From an uncultured Bacillota bacterium (GTDB taxonomy: Bacteria > Bacillota_I > Bacilli_A > RFN20 > CAG-826): a stretch of 53,335 nucleotides of DNA. Below, piece by piece: positions 33,529-41,875 of this stretch. The notes under the pieces were generated by a model. The model searched no databases. It was not told the origin of the DNA and was given only the letters and a program-made list of their open reading frames with translations. The stretch is from positions 1-53,335 of the forward strand of contig CALEHV010000025.1 in the NCBI GenBank assembly GCA_937876465.1. Direction: 5' to 3'. The translations under genes and the position numbers were made by a program. The first letter of the stretch is position 1. Each line of letters starts with the position of its first letter.

Positions 33529-35193
33529 ATGGTTACATATAAAGACTTAGCAGACTACATATTCAGTGATATCACTGAAACAATTGAAGACTTAGAAAAG
33601 AAATTCCCTCCAAGAAAACTTCCAGAAGGAGCAGAAGTTACTAGATTCGCTCCATCTCCAACAGGGTTCTTACATCTTGGTTCATTATTTATGTCATTAG
33701 TTGCTTCTAAAGTAGCTAAAGACACAAATGGCGTTTTCTATGTAAGACTTGAAGATACAGATACAAAACGCGAAATCGAAGGTTCTGGTCAAGAATTAAT
33801 TGATCAATTATCTCACTTCGCAATCGTTCCTGATGAAGGATATTTTGGAAATACACAAAAAGGCGATTACGGGCCTTACGTTCAGTCTGAACGTGCTCAT
33901 ATTTATCGTGTTTGCATCAAAGCATTGATGGAACAAGGTAGAGCATACCCATGTTTCTGTACCCATGAACAAATTGAAGAAATTAGACAAGTTCAAGTTG
34001 CTTCAAAAGTTTTGCCTGGATATTATGGCGAATATGCATTATGCCGTAATATTACTCCAGAAGATGCTTTAGCAAGAATTAAATCTGGTGAAAAATATGT
34101 CATTCGTTTCCGTTCTGAAGGAAATCACAATAACAAAGTTACATTCCATGATGAAATTCGTGGAGATATATCTATCGCAGAAAACGATCTAGATGTTGTC
34201 ATTATGAAGTCAGATGGACTTCCAACATATCACTTTGCACACGCATGTGATGACCATTTTATGCATACAACAACAGTTCTTCGTGGTGAAGAATGGATTG
34301 CATCCGCTCCAATTCATTTAGAATTATTTAATACATTAGGATTTGAACTCCCAAGATACGCTCATGCTCCTGTTATCATGAAACTTGATAATGGAAATAA
34401 ACGTAAACTTTCTAAGAGAAAAGACCCAGAAGCTTCAGTTGCAAACTTCATTCAACAAGGTTTCCCAAAAGAGGCTTTAAAGGCTTATTTAATGAGCATT
34501 GCTAACTCAAACTTTGAAGAGTGGACAGCAGAAAATCATTCATACAATATCGACAATTTTAAATTTGCATTCGATAAGATGAGCCTTGATGGAGTATTAT
34601 TTGATCAAGATAAACTCAATTTCTTTTCTAAAGAAATTATTGGTGCATTTACTGCGGAAGAATTCTATGATGCTCTTCTTGCTTGGAGTAAAGATTATGA
34701 CGAAGTCTTATACAACCACATTAAAGATACAAAAGAATTTACAACAAAGATTCTTAATATCGAACGTGGTGGAGAGAAAGCTCGTAAAGACTTCACTTTC
34801 TATAAAGAGGTGTATCCAATCATTGGTTTCTTCTATAACGATAGATTTGCTGAATTAACAAAAGATGGCTATCCATTTAATCCAAATATGGATAAATCAA
34901 CTATTGTTGAAGTTCTCAAAGATTTCGCAGAAACTAACGATTACACATTACCAAATGATCTTTGGTTTAACACTGTAAAAGAATTAGCGGTACGTCATGG
35001 ATTTGCTGAATCAAATAAGATTTTCAAAGCTGATCCAACTTCTTATAAAGGACATGTTGGTGATGTTGCAGAAATGATTCGTGTTGCTCTCGTTGGAGCA
35101 AAGAACTCACCAAACATTCACTCAGTACTTCAAATCCTTGGAAAAGAAGAAGTTACTAGAAGAATTAATCTCGCAATTGAATATTTAGCATAA
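33529..35193 (+). CDS. gltX: Glutamate--tRNA ligase
   Basis: A 554-residue class I aminoacyl-tRNA synthetase. The HIGH-type motif is in RFAPSPTGFLHLGSLF (about residue 45) and the KMSKS-type motif is KRKLSKRKDPEA (about 293). It is longer than typical GluRS (about 480): an N-terminal extension of about 35 residues precedes the catalytic core. It charges tRNA-Glu, one of which lies only 22 bp downstream, an unusual but sensible pairing. A TATAAT is at 33494-33499 and a weak AAGAAG precedes the ATG. Confidence 0.93.
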   Translation: MVTYKDLADYIFSDITETIEDLEKKFPPRKLPEGAEVTRFAPSPTGFLHLGSLFMSLVASKVAKDTNGVFYVRLEDTDTKREIEGSGQELIDQLSHFAIVPDEGYFGNTQKGDYGPYVQSERAHIYRVCIKALMEQGRAYPCFCTHEQIEEIRQVQVASKVLPGYYGEYALCRNITPEDALARIKSGEKYVIRFRSEGNHNNKVTFHDEIRGDISIAENDLDVVIMKSDGLPTYHFAHACDDHFMHTTTVLRGEEWIASAPIHLELFNTLGFELPRYAHAPVIMKLDNGNKRKLSKRKDPEASVANFIQQGFPKEALKAYLMSIANSNFEEWTAENHSYNIDNFKFAFDKMSLDGVLFDQDKLNFFSKEIIGAFTAEEFYDALLAWSKDYDEVLYNHIKDTKEFTTKILNIERGGEKARKDFTFYKEVYPIIGFFYNDRFAELTKDGYPFNPNMDKSTIVEVLKDFAETNDYTLPNDLWFNTVKELAVRHGFAESNKIFKADPTSYKGHVGDVAEMIRVALVGAKNSPNIHSVLQILGKEEVTRRINLAIEYLA

Positions 35194-35215
35194 TATTGTT
35201 TAAATATTCTTTGCT

Positions 35216-35292
35216 GGCCCATTGGAGAAGCGGCTTAACTCATATCCCTCTCAAGGATACATTCAAGGGTTCGAATCCCTTATGGGTCACCA
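35216..35292 (+). tRNA. tRNA-Glu (anticodon CTC), edge of the accessory island
   Basis: 77 nt including encoded CCA. Acceptor GGCCCAT pairs with ATGGGTC (one G-T pair); anticodon stem TATCC/GGATA with loop CTCTCAA; T-arm GGTTCGAATCC. Reads GAG. Placed directly after gltX. The sequence at its 3' end (TCACCAAACG, 35287-35296) is repeated at 38133-38142 and, as nine of ten bases, at 44471-44479. Confidence 0.92.
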
Positions 35293-35303
35293 AACGCAGA
35301 TTT

Positions 35304-35360
35304 ACTCGCTACTGAAATGTTGCTCTAAGAGCAAAATCAGCAAAAAGCGAGTTTTTCTTT
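35304..35360 (+). terminator. Terminator after gltX and tRNA-Glu
   Basis: ACTCGCT (35304-35310) and AGCGAGT (35346-35352) enclose a second small hairpin (TTGCTC/GAGCAA) and are followed by TTTTCTTTT. Confidence 0.85.
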
Positions 35361-35382
35361 TGAGTTCTTACTTCAATTTTTA

Positions 35383-35399
35383 GTGGGAAATGTGGGAAA
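35383..35399 (+). repeat. Two GTGGGAAA repeats left of the nuclease pair
   Basis: GTGGGAAA occurs at 35383-35390 and 35392-35399. Three more GTGGGAA copies lie just after the nuclease pair (37809, 37861, 37881). Such short direct repeats next to a tRNA resemble arm-type recombinase sites, an inference only. Confidence 0.5.
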
Positions 35400-35510
35400 T
35401 TGTCATCTATCAGTACATTAGAAAGACCGAGGATGACGTTTTTCATATATAGTGCAGTTTTGGAGGCGTGCTCGGAACTCGCTACTTTTGATGTATTCAA
35501 AATGAAAGAT

Positions 35511-35519
35511 TGATATAAT
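35511..35519 (+). promoter_or_regulatory. Extended -10 of the CoiA-like gene
   Basis: TGATATAAT at 35511-35519 ends 10 nt before the ATG at 35530, leaving a leader of about 4 nt and no room for a ribosome site. Confidence 0.6.
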
Positions 35520-35529
35520 CAAATTGTAT

Positions 35530-36549
35530 ATGGAAAAAGCTAGATTACACAGTAACGGCGAAATCATTTCTGCCTGGGAAGTTAAAAATGGTGAATATAG
35601 TAGATCATTAGATTTTGTGGACCCTGAATATTCTTTTAGAGTTACATATGTAACAGCAGCAAAAGATCATATAACACCTTATTTTCGTATTTACTTCTCT
35701 TTGGAAGATTATAAGAAAATGTCTCTAGAGCAAAAGACTCGCTACGATATATTAAGAGAACAACAACATAATATTGACAGCAAATGGCATAGAGATTGGG
35801 AAATTGCTGTATCTGAATTTGCTGAAAACGAAAAGTATATCAAGGATCCAGATTCTCAAACATATAAACGTGCCGATGCATTTTGCCAAAAGCATAATCT
35901 TTGTATTGAATTTCAACACTCATATATTGCCAATAGCTTTAACGAACGTAACGACTTTTATTCGAAACTAGGCTATAAGGTAATTTGGCTTTTTGATTTA
36001 ACAAAACACGATGCAAAACTCAATGGTGGCAAAATCGAATTAGTGGAAGATAATGCGTGTGGCTTTTTTAGGGTAGCAGAAGAAAAGGTCGATTTATCAA
36101 GATGTCCAGTTTATATCCAGGTTAAAGATGGAAAGATATACAAAGTTAAAAGCCTGCTTAGAAAAGAAATTAAAGATGAATTGAAATCTACAATCAGATA
36201 TTTTGAATTGTCGACTGTTTATGATGATTCAGTTTTATTTATAAATGCTCTCCGTAATTGCGATGATAGCCTATTTAAAGAAGACGAATATAGAACGCTT
36301 TCCGAAATCTGGCAAAAAGATTTTCGCTGGATTGTGGTGGAAAACAAGGACAAAAAACAGATAAGAATTTTTGCTGATGGTGATGAAATGAATAGAGATC
36401 GTCAGTTTGAGTGTATCACTTATCAATATGTAACATTCTCAGAAAATAGTGGTCTCTTTTCCGTTAATAGACCAAACTTCTATACTCTTAGTTGGAATGA
36501 AGAAAATGCTAGAATTTGGAAGTTACTTAAATATAAACGCAAAGAATAG
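35530..36549 (+). CDS. CoiA-like nuclease-domain protein
   Basis: A 339-residue protein. The central region WHRDWEIAVSEFAENEKYIK, then KRADAFCQKHNLCIEFQHS and YIANSFNERNDFYSKLGYKV plus IWLFDL has the order of the CoiA competence/nuclease family, a PD-(D/E)XK fold: the aspartate in ADAF, the E-x-Q in IEFQHS and the repeated I...ER..FY pattern. The C-terminal half (200-339) is unassigned. The ATG at 35530 is chosen from the -10 position; a TTG at 35524 lies only 5 nt past the -10. It is followed 11 bp later by a GIY-YIG endonuclease gene, forming a two-gene nuclease module beside tRNA-Glu. Confidence 0.75.
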   Translation: MEKARLHSNGEIISAWEVKNGEYSRSLDFVDPEYSFRVTYVTAAKDHITPYFRIYFSLEDYKKMSLEQKTRYDILREQQHNIDSKWHRDWEIAVSEFAENEKYIKDPDSQTYKRADAFCQKHNLCIEFQHSYIANSFNERNDFYSKLGYKVIWLFDLTKHDAKLNGGKIELVEDNACGFFRVAEEKVDLSRCPVYIQVKDGKIYKVKSLLRKEIKDELKSTIRYFELSTVYDDSVLFINALRNCDDSLFKEDEYRTLSEIWQKDFRWIVVENKDKKQIRIFADGDEMNRDRQFECITYQYVTFSENSGLFSVNRPNFYTLSWNEENARIWKLLKYKRKE

Positions 36550-36560
36550 TAATTCTTATT

Positions 36561-37799
36561 ATGAGTTGGATAATTTATAAACATACTAATAAGGTTAATG
36601 GGAAAGTATATATTGGCCAAACCAAGCAATCTCCTAAATTAAGATGGAAGAATGGTGCTGGATATGTTAGGGACGGCAAAAATAGCGTTTTTGCTTATGC
36701 CATTCTCAAATACAAATGGCACAATTTTGAGCACGACATAATTGAAAGAAACATTTCTTCTCAAGAAACAGCCAATGAACGAGAACAGTATTGGATAAAG
36801 TACTACAATTCATATATCGGTTTTAAAAACAGCAATGGTTACAATATGACTCTTGGTGGTGATAGTGGTGAACACCTAGGTTACCCTGTTTATCAGATTG
36901 ACAAGAGTACACTTAACATTGTTGGAGAATATCCATCTACTCAAGAAGCCTCTAGAGCCGTTACTGGCAAAGATGAAAATTCATCAGCAATAAGAAACTG
37001 CTGCGAGGGCAGGAAGCTTTCTATTTCTGGCTTTTACTGGTGTTATAAAAGTAATTACACACCAAGCTGGAAGCCAAGATCCAGCAAGCAATTTACTCCA
37101 GTTTATCAAATTGATGATAATTTAACTGTTGTAAGAAAGTTTGAAAGTATTGCTAAGGCTGTTAATGAAGGTTTTAGTGGTGGAACAATTGTCCAATGTT
37201 GTTTAAGAAAGACCAGTAAAGCAAATGGTTATTACTGGTGCTATGCTGATGATTATTCGCCAAATTGGAAACCAGCAGAGTTTTCTTTCAAAAGAAATGA
37301 AAAAATCTATTGTTTTGAAACAAACAAAATCTATTCAAATAGCAAGGAAGCAAGCACTAAAACAGGTGCTAATCGTAGCAAAATATTACGCTGCTGTAAT
37401 AAATTAGAAAACGGTACTAATGGTCTGCATTTTTGCTTTGCAAAAGATAAAGATACTTATAATTTAAGACCAACTATTAAAAGAGCAGATATCTATTCAG
37501 ATGATGAAATTAGAATTCTAAAAGAAAAATATCCTGAGATAGGCTCTGATGTGTCGAAATTACTGCCCAAAAGGACCGTAAGATCAATACAAAAAATGGC
37601 TAGTCATTTGGGATTGAAGTTTGTTGGTGAAAACAAACATTACAAGAGAGTGTTGTGTGTAGAGCTAAATAAGATATTCAATTCGATTGACGATGCGTAT
37701 AAATTCGTCGGTCTTAAGGAAGGTTCGTGCATAGGAAGATGTTGTAAAGGTCAAAGAAAGACTGCTGGTGGTTATCACTGGAAATATTTAGATGAGTGA
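36561..37799 (+). CDS. GIY-YIG homing-endonuclease-like protein with NUMOD repeats
   Basis: A 412-residue protein. Residues 1-95 are a GIY-YIG nuclease: IIYKHTNKVNGKVYIGQT, an arginine in PKLRWKN, the glutamate in ANEREQYWIKYYNS and the family ending GYNMTLGGDSGEHLG. Four NUMOD1-like DNA-binding repeats follow (VYQIDKSTLNIVGEYPSTQE near 115, VYQIDDNLTVVRKFESI near 180, IYCFETNKIYSNSKEAS near 245 and VLCVELNKIFNSIDDA near 370), each ending in a conserved C-C..G...G..W pattern. A segment near 315-345 resembles a small HTH. This is the architecture of free-standing SegA-type homing enzymes, usually phage or intron-borne. No intron is seen here. Confidence 0.88.
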   Translation: MSWIIYKHTNKVNGKVYIGQTKQSPKLRWKNGAGYVRDGKNSVFAYAILKYKWHNFEHDIIERNISSQETANEREQYWIKYYNSYIGFKNSNGYNMTLGGDSGEHLGYPVYQIDKSTLNIVGEYPSTQEASRAVTGKDENSSAIRNCCEGRKLSISGFYWCYKSNYTPSWKPRSSKQFTPVYQIDDNLTVVRKFESIAKAVNEGFSGGTIVQCCLRKTSKANGYYWCYADDYSPNWKPAEFSFKRNEKIYCFETNKIYSNSKEASTKTGANRSKILRCCNKLENGTNGLHFCFAKDKDTYNLRPTIKRADIYSDDEIRILKEKYPEIGSDVSKLLPKRTVRSIQKMASHLGLKFVGENKHYKRVLCVELNKIFNSIDDAYKFVGLKEGSCIGRCCKGQRKTAGGYHWKYLDE

Positions 37800-37837
37800 T
37801 TCCTCTATGTGGGAAACGCATCAAATTAGTTAAAAAT

Positions 37838-37878
37838 GGCTCAAATCCATCAAAATAGTGGTGGGAATGAGCCTTTTT
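37838..37878 (+). terminator. Terminator after the GIY-YIG gene
   Basis: GGCTCA (37838-37843) pairs with TGAGCC (37868-37873), followed by TTTTTAT. Two GTGGGAA-type repeats lie within or next to it. Confidence 0.7.
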
Positions 37879-38267
37879 ATGTGGGAATCGTATAACTTCA
37901 AAAATATCAGCATTTAGTAAAATAACTCCAATGTGTCTTTCTAGAACTATCAGTATTTAGAAAAACTTATATTTATTATGGTGATCAATACCAATATATC
38001 GATCGAATCGCATCTTTTAGATAAGGGACCACTAACATTGATATATGATAACCATTCACTAATCAAATCAGATATTCGTTTCTTTATAGCTTGAATACCA
38101 AACAAATAGTAGCGTATTACATACCGTATGCTTCACCAAACGAAACATTTCGCCCAAACGATTTATGTAGATTCTAATACGTTGCTATTAAAGTAGACAT
38201 AGGGGCGTACAATATAGTCAATCAGCGGGTTCAAATCTGGTTTAGAAGGACTAATTCAAGAAGAAAC

Positions 38268-38296
38268 GGTATTACTTCAGAGTGATACCTTTTTCT
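38268..38296 (+). terminator. Terminator upstream of the R-M operon
   Basis: GGTATTACT-TCAG-AGTGATACC with one mismatch, followed by TTTTTCTTT. It blocks readthrough into the methylase promoter. Confidence 0.85.
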
Positions 38297-38323
38297 TTGA
38301 TAATAAAAAAAGAAAAAAGAATT

Positions 38324-38356
38324 CCGATGGATAAATCCGATGGATAAATGTATAAT
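38324..38356 (+). promoter_or_regulatory. R-M operon promoter with a 13-bp tandem duplication
   Basis: CCGATGGATAAAT occurs twice in tandem (38324-38336 and 38337-38349), immediately followed by G and the -10 TATAAT (38351-38356). The repeats occupy the -35 and spacer region. The -10 ends 9 nt before the ATG at 38366, so the leader is only a few bases. The duplication could form paired operator half-sites or may have moved the -35. Confidence 0.65.
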
Positions 38357-38365
38357 ATTAACATT

Positions 38366-39394
38366 ATGAGTTTTAAAATCCAAAATCGTCGTTATACAGG
38401 AAGCAAACAAAAACTTTTAGATTGGATTCGAGATAACATTCTTAAAGAGGCAAAAGATTGTAATTCGTTTTGTGATCTTTTTGCAGGAACTGGCGTTGTT
38501 ACTAATGCTTTTATTAATGACTATAAAGTTTTCTTCATTAATGATTTTTTATACTCTAATTTTTGCATTTATAATGCTTTTTTCGGAAAAGAAGAATACG
38601 AAGATGCTAAGCTTGTAAAATTCAAAAGAGAATTTAACGAATTAAACGCCAATTCAATTAAAGACAATTACATGTCGGTAAATTTTGGAGGAAAATTTTT
38701 CTCACACAACGATGCTCTTTTAATTGGAGAAATTAGGGAGCGCATTCAAAATTATTATTCGAATGAAGATTTAAACGAAAGAGAATTTAATATATTGTTA
38801 GCATCTTTAATATATTCATTCGATAAGTGTGCAAATACAGTTGGACATTACGAAGCTTATATTAGGAAATCAAACTTGAAAGATTTATTTAAATTTGAAT
38901 TAATAGACCCAGTTATATTCAATTCAAACGATTCTAGAATTATCAATATTTTTAGGGAAGATTCAAATCAATTGGTAAGGAAAATACAATGTGATGTCGT
39001 TTATATTGATCCTCCTTATTCTTCAAGACAATATAGTAGGTTTTACCATTTAATTGAAACAGTTGTTAAGTGGGATAAACCAAAACTGTTCGGTACAGCT
39101 TTAAAACCAGTTCCTGAGAATATGTCTGAATACTGTTCTTCTCGAGCAATTGACTCATTTAGAGAATTAATTGCCGATTTAAATTGCAAATATATTTTTG
39201 TTTCCTATAACAATACTTACAACTCAAAATCAAATTCTTCTAAAAACAAGATGGATTTAGATGACATGGTTAAAGTCTTAACAAACAAAGGAAAAACAAA
39301 AATATTAGAGAAAAAACACAATGCTTTTAATGCAGGAAAAACTGATTTAAGCGACCATAAGGAATACTTATTTGTTACAGAGGTAAAAAGATGA
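38366..39394 (+). CDS. D12-class adenine-N6 DNA methyltransferase (first of two)
   Basis: A 342-residue Dam-type methyltransferase. N-terminal QNRRYTGSKQKLLDWI and FCDLFAGTGVV (SAM-binding FxGxG) and the catalytic DPPYSSRQYSRFYHLIE (D-P-P-Y, about residue 215) are present. The usual frame beginning at 38348 would start inside the -10 box; the ATG at 38366 fits both the promoter and the family N-terminus. With the next methylase and an AlwI-like nuclease it forms a type IIS system: an asymmetric site such as GGATC needs one adenine methylase per strand. It overlaps the next gene by 4 bp (ATGA). Confidence 0.88.
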   Translation: MSFKIQNRRYTGSKQKLLDWIRDNILKEAKDCNSFCDLFAGTGVVTNAFINDYKVFFINDFLYSNFCIYNAFFGKEEYEDAKLVKFKREFNELNANSIKDNYMSVNFGGKFFSHNDALLIGEIRERIQNYYSNEDLNEREFNILLASLIYSFDKCANTVGHYEAYIRKSNLKDLFKFELIDPVIFNSNDSRIINIFREDSNQLVRKIQCDVVYIDPPYSSRQYSRFYHLIETVVKWDKPKLFGTALKPVPENMSEYCSSRAIDSFRELIADLNCKYIFVSYNNTYNSKSNSSKNKMDLDDMVKVLTNKGKTKILEKKHNAFNAGKTDLSDHKEYLFVTEVKR

Positions 39395-40284
39395 TTAGAT
39401 CGCCTTTCTTTTATGTTGGAGATAAATATAAATTATTAACCCAATTGAAGGAATTTTTTCCTAGTGGAATTAATAATTTGATTGAACCATTTTGTGGTGG
39501 TGGAAGTGTGTTTTTAAATACTAATGCTGCGAAATATATTGAAAATGATAACAATCCTTGGATGATTAAATTACATAAATTTTTGCTAAAAGAATCAAAA
39601 AATAAAAAATCATTCTTTAGAAAGTTACATCGTTTGATTGATCAATATGGTTTATCGGCTTCATATTTGGGCAAAAATGTTCCTGCCGATCTTAAAAAGA
39701 AATATATAAAAACTCATTATGCAGTTTTCAATAAAGAAGCTTATTCAAAATTAAAAGCTGATTTTAACGCTAATCAAAGTAATATGATGCTTCTATATAT
39801 GTTGCTTATTTATGGATTTAACCATATGCTTAGGTTTAATTCTTCTGGATTATTTAATCTTCCTGTTGGAAACGTTGATTACAATAAAAATGTTTATGAG
39901 GCATTAAATAATTATTTCGATTTAGCTAGTGTCATTGATGTGCAATTTTATGCTTTAGACTATAAGAAATTTCTAAGAAAGATAAATATTGAGAAGAACG
40001 ACTTTGTATATTTAGATCCTCCTTATCTAATATCAAGTAGTGAATATAATAAATTTTGGAATGAAAAAAATGAGAAAGAATTATTGGCTGAAATAGATAA
40101 ATTAAATGAAAAAGGTATCAAATTCGCTTTATCAAATGTTTTTCAACATAAGGGTTTGTCTAATCAAATTCTAATTGATTGGTCAAAGAAATATAATGTA
40201 CATTTTTTAAAAAGCAATTATATAAGTTATTTTAATAATTCAATAAAAAAAGATACAATAGAAGTATTAATAACTAATTATTAA
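39391..40284 (+). CDS. D12-class adenine-N6 DNA methyltransferase (Dam-like, second of two)
   Basis: A 297-residue Dam-type enzyme. RSPFFYVGDKYKLLTQL at the start and LIEPFCGGGSVFLNT (SAM loop) are typical of Dam; the catalytic motif is YLDPPYLISS (DPPY, about residue 210); FNHMLRFNSSGLFNLPVG matches the family's target-recognition-adjacent region. The family usually methylates the adenine of GATC-like sites; in AlwI-type systems the paired enzymes modify the two strands of GGATC. Starts in ATGA overlap with the first methylase; the nuclease follows 2 bp later. Confidence 0.9.
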   Translation: MIRSPFFYVGDKYKLLTQLKEFFPSGINNLIEPFCGGGSVFLNTNAAKYIENDNNPWMIKLHKFLLKESKNKKSFFRKLHRLIDQYGLSASYLGKNVPADLKKKYIKTHYAVFNKEAYSKLKADFNANQSNMMLLYMLLIYGFNHMLRFNSSGLFNLPVGNVDYNKNVYEALNNYFDLASVIDVQFYALDYKKFLRKINIEKNDFVYLDPPYLISSSEYNKFWNEKNEKELLAEIDKLNEKGIKFALSNVFQHKGLSNQILIDWSKKYNVHFLKSNYISYFNNSIKKDTIEVLITNY

Positions 40285-40286
40285 TT

Positions 40287-41858
40287 ATGCCGAGACACAG
40301 AGATAGGGAATATAAACCATTATTATTCGATACAACCTTAAGAAATCCTGAAAGGATAAAAAGTTTTTTAAGTATAATTAAAAAATACGAGAACACATTT
40401 TTAAATAATGCTGTTATTGATTTGATTGTTAAGGATGTTTTGAAAGCAAAAATTTATACAACCAAGTATCAAGTTAATATATCTAAATATAAAAGAATTT
40501 TGAACGATGAGAACGCTGAATTTTCAGATAAGGATATTCAAGATATAGTAGACAACACATCCGTTGATCATCAAGAAGGTGGTTTTGATCGCGGATGGCC
40601 TTCAAGATTCTTTACATGGTTTAAGTTTATTAGAGCTTTAGGGTTTGTTTACTTTGCTTTGAATGAAAAAATCAAAATTTCTGAAACAGGAAATTTACTT
40701 ATTAAAGCTTTGGAAGATGGAGATGGGGAATTGGAAAATCTTGTCTTTAGAAATGCGATGGCCAGATTCCATCGATCAAGTCCATATATTTTTTCCGCCA
40801 ATGAAAATAAGCCATTTCCTTTTTTAGTAGCATCAATTTTAAAATTAAAAGAATTAACAAATAATCCAAATGCTGGAATATATCGTTTTGAAATTCCTTA
40901 TTTTTTGTGTTGGAAAAATTCTGATGTTGATGAAATTGTTAATTACATTTTGGAACAAAGAAATAGATTGGGGTCATTACCAAGTGACGAATCAATTTAT
41001 GAAAACGCTAAACAAATATTGAATATTACGCCCGAACAAGAAAGGCGATTTAAAATTTCTAATATCTGCAAAGAAATGCCTGATGAATACATTAGAAAAA
41101 TGAGACTTACAGGTATGATTTCATTAAGAGGTGCTGGGCATTATTTAGATATAAATAGTGATTCAATCGAATATGCAAAAATAATCCGAGATCAATATTT
41201 AAATTGTCAAAACTTTAAAACTGAAAAAGAATATTTTGAATATGCTAGCGGTTGGGATGAAAGATTAGGAAAAATTGGTGAAACCAAACCAGTTAATTTT
41301 GATGAATATATGAAAAACTTTCTTAAACAAGTTAATACATATGATTTAGATTTGTTGCATAAAGAACTATTGATTTTAGAAAAATCTACTCCTAGATCAG
41401 AGCATCCTGTATTCAAATTATTAGACCCAAGTATAAGATTAGAATTTTTGACTGCTTTAATTATTAAGAAAACCTATCCTTCAGTTGAAGTATTTCCAAA
41501 TTATTCAGCAGATGATGAAGGAATTCCAAAGTCTACTGCTGGAGGAAATCAAGCAGATATTTACTGTAATGAAGATAAAGTTGTCATTAATGTTGAAGTT
41601 ACTATGTTGAGAAATTCACAACAAAATAGCAGAGAATTTTCATCTGTTATTACTCACCTTCAAGAATCTAGAAGAACCTGTGATAAATCATTTGCTGTTT
41701 TTATCGCACCTGTGATTCATCAGCATACTGTTTTGTTTATGACTGCAGCACCAATTGCATTTAATGATTACAATCTAAAATGTTCATTAAATACTATTGC
41801 AGAATTTTCAAATAGGTTAAAAACTAGTTCTAAACTTTGTGATTTTAGAAAATACTAA
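40287..41858 (+). CDS. AlwI-family type IIS restriction endonuclease
   Basis: A 523-residue protein. The N-terminal RDREYKPLLFDTTLRNPERI is characteristic of the AlwI family (GGATC cutters). The C-terminal part contains a plausible PD-(D/E)XK core: QADIYCNEDKVVINVEVTML (about residues 415-435), with the aspartate and E-V-T in place of E-x-K. AlwI-family enzymes recognise GGATC and cut to one side; that specificity is inferred from the family, not shown here. It is directly downstream of the two methylases, so protection and cutting genes are co-transcribed with the methylases first. Confidence 0.88.
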   Translation: MPRHRDREYKPLLFDTTLRNPERIKSFLSIIKKYENTFLNNAVIDLIVKDVLKAKIYTTKYQVNISKYKRILNDENAEFSDKDIQDIVDNTSVDHQEGGFDRGWPSRFFTWFKFIRALGFVYFALNEKIKISETGNLLIKALEDGDGELENLVFRNAMARFHRSSPYIFSANENKPFPFLVASILKLKELTNNPNAGIYRFEIPYFLCWKNSDVDEIVNYILEQRNRLGSLPSDESIYENAKQILNITPEQERRFKISNICKEMPDEYIRKMRLTGMISLRGAGHYLDINSDSIEYAKIIRDQYLNCQNFKTEKEYFEYASGWDERLGKIGETKPVNFDEYMKNFLKQVNTYDLDLLHKELLILEKSTPRSEHPVFKLLDPSIRLEFLTALIIKKTYPSVEVFPNYSADDEGIPKSTAGGNQADIYCNEDKVVINVEVTMLRNSQQNSREFSSVITHLQESRRTCDKSFAVFIAPVIHQHTVLFMTAAPIAFNDYNLKCSLNTIAEFSNRLKTSSKLCDFRKY

Positions 41859-41875
41859 ATATAAGGAAGATTATT

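Larger units (their letters stand above)
37800..38347 (+). other. Gene-free boundary between nuclease module and R-M system
   Basis: No coding sequence is convincing in this 548-bp stretch. It contains three GTGGGAA repeats (37809-37816, 37861-37868, 37881-37888), a terminator (37838-37878), an imperfect inverted repeat around TAGTAGCGTATTA and TAATACGTTGCTATTA (about 38107-38190), a copy of the tRNA-Glu end sequence TCACCAAACG (38133-38142), a tRNA T-arm-like string GGGTTCAAATC (38227-38237), a terminator (38268-38296) and a 13-bp tandem duplication (38324-38349). Together they suggest a mosaic junction formed by integration events. Confidence 0.6.

Noticed and set aside
35309..35500. 63-residue minus-strand frame after tRNA-Glu
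   Set aside because: It runs through the terminator and the GTGGGAA repeats; no start signal or recognisable domain.
36561..37799. Group I intron hosting the GIY-YIG gene
   Set aside because: The flanks (CoiA-like gene and gene-free region) show no split host gene or intron core; treated as a free-standing gene.
38348..38365. ATG at 38348 as the methylase start
   Set aside because: It overlaps the -10 box; the ATG at 38366 fits the promoter and family N-terminus.
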